This document shows positions 4,344 to 6,751 of a DNA stretch of 6,751 nt, piece after piece; position 1 is the stretch's first letter, and each line of letters begins with the position of its first letter. Made by a program: the position numbers and the translations under genes. The DNA comes from a bacterium (GTDB taxonomy: Bacteria; UBA9089; CG2-30-40-21). The notes under the pieces were generated by a model. The model saw only the letters and a program-made list of their open reading frames with translations, was not told the origin of the DNA and made no database searches. The stretch spans positions 1 to 6,751 of the forward strand of contig JASEHA010000127.1 of the NCBI GenBank assembly GCA_030018795.1. Direction: 5' to 3'.

Positions 4344-5363
4344 ATGGAAAATTTAGAACATGCCTTGATAATAACCATCTTTGTCTTAGTCATGATGATG
4401 CTTGTTGATTATATAAATGTTTTAACGCGAGGAAGGTTAAGCCTGTTGATAAAGGGTGGTTATTGGAGGCAGTACATCATCTCTTCAGCTATTGCCACCA
4501 CACCCGGGTGTCTTGGTGCTTTTATGAATGTCTCTTTTTATGTCCATGGGCTTTTAAGCTTTGGGGCAATGGCTGGAAGCATGATTGCTGCCTCTGGTGA
4601 TGAGGCATTTGTCATGCTGGCAATGTTTCCAGGACAGGCTTTAATCCTGTTTGGGATTCTTTTTGTCTTAGGCATTATCTGCGGCTGGATGATCGACAGA
4701 TTAGCACCACTCTTAAGGATTAAGCCCTGTCTTGCGTGTAACCTGTCTGAATTGCATTTAGATGAACAAGGATGCAGGATACTTGATTGGAATGGTGTCT
4801 GGGAACATATCAGGCAAATTACCTTTGTCAGGTTTCTTTTGCTGGCTATATTTATGATATTGCTCTTTTGTCTGGCTGGCGGGGTAGTGGCTGCAGAAGA
4901 GAGTGCAGTTGAACGAGGGGCAATTATTGCGGTTACAATACTTGCATTATTTATTGTGCTGACTGTTTCAGAGCATTATCTTGAGGAACATATCTGGAAT
5001 CATATCATTAAAAAGCATTTATGGCGGGTATTTGTCTGGAGTTTGCTTGCCCTGGTTGTAGTGGATACAGGGCTTAAACACTGGGACATAGAGTCATTTG
5101 CACAGGCACATATGCTCTGGATAATCCTTATTGCCGCCTTAGTTGGCATAATTCCTGAGTCAGGCCCGCACCTTATCTTTGTCGTAATGTTTAGCCAGGG
5201 GATTATCCCATTTTCTGTGCTTCTGACAAGTGCCATTATCCAGGATGGTCATGGTATGCTGCCTCTATTATCTTATACACCAAGGGATGCTGTATTGATA
5301 AAGCTGATAAACTTTACTATTGGGTTGGGTTGTGGGCTGGTTCTTTATCTGGCAGGGTTGTGA
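4344..5363 (+). CDS. Putative 10-TM heavy-metal / manganese exporter (ArsP_2-like)
   Basis: This 339-residue integral membrane protein resembles the family annotated as putative 10-TM heavy-metal exporter or putative manganese transporter. The start is ATG 4344 with GGAGGAG at 4335-4341; an upstream TTG at 4314 has no ribosome binding site. About ten hydrophobic segments fall in two halves. The first has TTPGCLGAFMN (52-62) and AGSMIAASGDEAFVMLAMFP (77-96). The second has a comparable GIIPESGPH (268-276) and TSAIIQDGHGMLPLLSYTP (295-313), suggesting a gene-duplicated fold. Conserved polar residues D86/E87, E272, H276, D301 and H303 are candidate metal ligands. Between the halves lie a CxxC (C129, C132) with H138 and a histidine-rich stretch (H211, H216, H220, H225). 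The substrate is not shown by the sequence. It stands alone between the palindromic element and convergent accD, and no promoter is confidently visible upstream. Confidence 0.75.
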   Translation: MENLEHALIITIFVLVMMMLVDYINVLTRGRLSLLIKGGYWRQYIISSAIATTPGCLGAFMNVSFYVHGLLSFGAMAGSMIAASGDEAFVMLAMFPGQALILFGILFVLGIICGWMIDRLAPLLRIKPCLACNLSELHLDEQGCRILDWNGVWEHIRQITFVRFLLLAIFMILLFCLAGGVVAAEESAVERGAIIAVTILALFIVLTVSEHYLEEHIWNHIIKKHLWRVFVWSLLALVVVDTGLKHWDIESFAQAHMLWIILIAALVGIIPESGPHLIFVVMFSQGIIPFSVLLTSAIIQDGHGMLPLLSYTPRDAVLIKLINFTIGLGCGLVLYLAGL

Positions 5364-5388
5364 AGGTAGATTAAATACCAGAGCAAAG

Positions 5389-5456
5389 GAGCACCAGTTA
5401 TCAGAACACCAGTTATCAGAGTATCAGTCAAATTCTTTACTGGTGCTCTGGTGCAC
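5389..5456. repeat. Short 15-bp tandem repeats and inverted partner between convergent genes
   Basis: Two 15-bp units (GAGCACCAGTTATCA at 5389-5403, GAACACCAGTTATCA at 5404-5418) are followed by a degenerate third (5419-5433). The sequence GAGCACCAGT (5389-5398) is exactly complementary to 5439-5448, so a stem can form. It sits in the 98-bp gap where the transporter gene and accD converge and could help end transcription from either side. No strong T-tract accompanies the stem. Confidence 0.55.
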
Positions 5457-5461
5457 TATTA

Positions 5462-6301
5462 TTAATAATACAGCATTTTCAATATATTCCCCAATGTATC
5501 CTTCATTTCCTTTCGCGGGACAATCATATCAAGCAATCCATGCTTAAGCAAGAACTCAGATCGTTGGAAGCCTTCAGGCAGTTTTTGACCAATGGTTTGT
5601 TCAATTACCCTTGGTCCTGCAAAACAAATCAAAACCTTTGGTTCAGCAATAATAATATCAGCCAGGGTAGCAAAACTGGCTGTTACCCCACCGGTTGTAG
5701 GGTGTGTTAAAACCGAGATATATGGTATCCCTGCCTCAGACAGTCTGGCAATAGAGGCTGAGGTCTTTGCCATTTGCATCAGAGACATTGTCCCTTCTTG
5801 CATCCTTGCCCCGCCAGAGGCACAAAATATGACCAGTGGCACATTTTCTTTAATGCACTCGTTCACAGCCAGAGCTATTTTTTCACCCATCACAGAGCCC
5901 ATACTTCCACCCATAAAATCAAAACAAAGTATCCCGGCAACAACCCTGTACCCCTGAATGCTTCCCTTAACCGTAATAATGGCATCTAAAAACCCTGTCT
6001 TTTTTTGAGCATCCTCTAACCGTTGAGAGTAAGACTTGCTATCTATAAACCCAAGGAAATCCACGGATTTAATCCCCTGATTAAATTCTTCAACCCCCTC
6101 ATCCATAATAAGTTGTAACCGTTCTTTAGCCCCGAGTCTGGCATGATAGTTGCATTCCGGACAGACCATCTGGCTTGCATGCCAGTCTTTTTTATAGATA
6201 AGCTCACCACATTCATCGCACTTTATCCACAACCCTTCAGGTGTTTCTATCTTTTTCTTGGGCAAAGGGATGGTGGCATATTTGGGTTTTCTGAAAAGCA
6301 T
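5462..6301 (-). CDS. accD: Acetyl-CoA carboxylase carboxyltransferase subunit beta
   Basis: The 279-residue protein is the beta half of the carboxyltransferase that moves the carboxyl group from carboxybiotin to acetyl-CoA, making malonyl-CoA for fatty acid synthesis in the cytoplasm with AccA. The N-terminal zinc ribbon is complete (C28, C31, C47, C50). The crotonase-like core shows FDFMGGSMGSVMGEKI (127-142), ASGGARMQEG (161-170), HPTTGGVTASF (200-210) with the glycine pair expected in the oxyanion hole, FAGPRVIEQT (227-236), and the C-terminal LPEGFQRSEFLLKHGLLD (241-258). Length is normal for the family. Start ATG 6301 is supported by AGGAG at 6309-6313, seven bases upstream. accA is not adjacent in this window, as in many genomes. 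The leader from the predicted promoter is long (about 275 nt) and contains two heptamer arrays. Confidence 0.97.
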   Translation of the reverse strand: MLFRKPKYATIPLPKKKIETPEGLWIKCDECGELIYKKDWHASQMVCPECNYHARLGAKERLQLIMDEGVEEFNQGIKSVDFLGFIDSKSYSQRLEDAQKKTGFLDAIITVKGSIQGYRVVAGILCFDFMGGSMGSVMGEKIALAVNECIKENVPLVIFCASGGARMQEGTMSLMQMAKTSASIARLSEAGIPYISVLTHPTTGGVTASFATLADIIIAEPKVLICFAGPRVIEQTIGQKLPEGFQRSEFLLKHGLLDMIVPRKEMKDTLGNILKMLYY

Positions 6302-6330
6302 TGTTTTTCTCCTGTATCAGGGATTAAGGC

Positions 6331-6358
6331 AGAAGTTAGAATGCAGAAGCCAGAATGC
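6331..6358 (-). repeat. Four-unit heptanucleotide array (AGAAGTT/AGAATGC/AGAAGCC/AGAATGC)
   Basis: Four consecutive 7-mers of the form AGAANNN start at 6331, 6338, 6345 and 6352. They use the same variants as the longer array at 6499-6561 but in reverse orientation on the + strand. Bases 6338-6355 are exactly complementary to 6537-6554 (18 bp). The array ends 18 bases before the accD ribosome binding site, within the predicted accD leader. Confidence 0.85.
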
Positions 6359-6457
6359 AACTCGCATCTTCCAGCTAAACCACAAATAGCACAAGCAGGA
6401 TGCTTGTATTACATACAATGATATATGACCATTTCTATAGCTGTAAAATGTTAGAAA

Positions 6458-6495
6458 CGTCATTGCGAGGACAATAGCCTTAAAGTAATCTCAGG
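6458..6495. repeat. Possible degenerate copy of a dispersed intergenic repeat
   Basis: CGTCATTGCGAGG (6458-6470) followed about 12 bases later by AGTAATCTCAGG (6484-6495) resembles, from memory, a CGTCATTGCGAGG...GCAATCTC repeat seen between genes in many bacterial genomes. The middle is shortened or diverged here. It lies between the two heptamer arrays. Low confidence. Confidence 0.25.
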
Positions 6496-6498
6496 TAG

Positions 6499-6561
6499 AA
6501 CTTCTAACTTCTAACTTCTAACTTCTGACTTCTGGCTTCTGGCTTCTGCATTCTGCATTCT
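6499..6561 (+). repeat. Nine-unit heptanucleotide tandem array
   Basis: Nine contiguous 7-mers: four AACTTCT, one GACTTCT, two GGCTTCT and two GCATTCT, followed by a degrading GCATTTA. Every unit has TTCT at its 3' end, and variation is confined to the first three bases. Neighbouring units tend to be identical, as expected from slippage expansion. The style recalls the short tandemly repeated repetitive heptamers of filamentous cyanobacteria, though the sequence differs. Together with 6331-6358 it forms an inverted pair spanning 140 bp in the accD leader. Confidence 0.95.
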
Positions 6562-6584
6562 GCATTTATATACTTACAAAATAT

Positions 6585-6613
6585 ATACTATCATCTTATT
6601 ATGAAATTGTCAA
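6585..6613 (-). promoter_or_regulatory. Probable accD promoter (divergent)
   Basis: On the minus strand, a perfect TTGACA (6608-6613) is followed by 17 bases and TAGTAT (6585-6590, 4/6 match to TATAAT). The start would be near 6577-6579, giving an accD leader of about 275 nt that includes both heptamer arrays. The -35 box lies only 11 bases from the -35 box of the opposing promoter. Confidence 0.45.
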
Positions 6614-6624
6614 TAAGAATTTTC

Positions 6625-6653
6625 TTGACTTATAGCCACTTTCAGTGTAAAAT
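6625..6653 (+). promoter_or_regulatory. Promoter of the Nudix-like gene
   Basis: TTGACT (6625-6630, 5/6), a 17-base spacer and TAAAAT (6648-6653, 5/6). The predicted transcription start at about 6659-6661 falls only 3-5 bases before ATG 6664, so the mRNA would be essentially leaderless. No Shine-Dalgarno sequence precedes that ATG. Confidence 0.6.
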
Positions 6654-6663
6654 CTAAGTTATC

Positions 6664-6751
6664 ATGAAAGAATACAAAAATCCTCTCCCAACCGCAGATA
6701 TAATTATTGAACTAAGGGATAGGGGTATTGTCTTGATAAAGAGAAAAAACC
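6664..6751 (+). CDS. Probable Nudix hydrolase, N-terminal fragment cut by the window end
   Basis: The first 29 residues are visible: MKEYKNPLPTADIIIELRD followed by RGIVLIKRKN. This is the usual opening of ADP-ribose pyrophosphatase-like or MutT-like Nudix proteins, in which a beta strand after P-T-A-D leads to VLIKRKN just before the PPFG/W.LPGG segment. The Nudix box itself lies beyond the window, so the catalytic residues cannot be checked. The reading frame is open to the last base. The start ATG 6664 has no Shine-Dalgarno site but is right after a good promoter, consistent with a leaderless transcript. It is divergent from accD. Confidence 0.65.
   Translation, partial: MKEYKNPLPTADIIIELRDRGIVLIKRKN

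Noticed and set aside
5592..5957. Plus-strand frame of 121 codons opposite accD
   Set aside because: accD on the minus strand is unambiguous over this whole stretch, and the opposite frame has no start site or domain.

Overview
The window is about 6.75 kb of moderately AT-rich bacterial chromosome. Genes lie on both strands in short transcription units separated by repeat-rich spacers. Near-consensus housekeeping promoters (TTGACA-17-TATNAT type) and strong Shine-Dalgarno sites are readable. The gene mix suggests an uncultured, probably anaerobic, diderm-type bacterium: a membrane polyferredoxin of the NapH/NapG type, a secreted fibronectin-III plus FlgD-like Ig protein of a kind common in candidate phyla, and a 10-TM metal-exporter-like protein. 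The phylum cannot be fixed from this sequence alone.

Layout. 1-324 holds a strong promoter (71-99) and a leader of about 220 nt with mutually exclusive pairings, one of which covers the ribosome binding site. 325-847 (+) is a tight two-gene unit of small single-TM proteins that I do not recognise. 950-3047 (-) is a probable operon, driven by a promoter at 3098-3126, with a secreted FN3/FlgD-like protein first and then a fused NapH-NapG-like polyferredoxin. 3060-3768 has no credible gene. It contains a dyad of CACGAAT-type repeats, a 317-bp MITE-like element with 14-bp terminal inverted repeats, a near-perfect promoter, and a 15-bp perfect hairpin at the start of the predicted transcript. 3769-4092 (+) is a freestanding C-terminal fragment of a type I restriction-modification methylase (HsdM). 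4093-4343 contains a second palindromic element with perfect 28-bp arms. 4344-5363 (+) is a putative 10-TM heavy-metal/manganese exporter. It converges, across a short repeat cluster, on accD (5462-6301, -), the acetyl-CoA carboxylase carboxyltransferase beta subunit. 6302-6663 holds two heptanucleotide arrays in opposite orientation and a divergent promoter pair: one for accD with a leader of about 275 nt, and one for a gene at 6664 (+). That gene encodes the N-terminus of a probable Nudix hydrolase, runs off the window, and looks leaderless.

How the genes relate. The only clear functional groupings are the two small membrane proteins (4-bp gap) and the FN3/polyferredoxin pair. accD and the Nudix gene are housekeeping. 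The HsdM fragment and the abundance of mobile-looking repeats mark the centre as a rearranged or decaying segment. I found no tRNA, rRNA, CRISPR array, transposase or phage structural gene. The best candidates for something undescribed are the switch-like leader with its two small membrane proteins, the MITE-like elements, and the inverted heptamer arrays in the accD leader.
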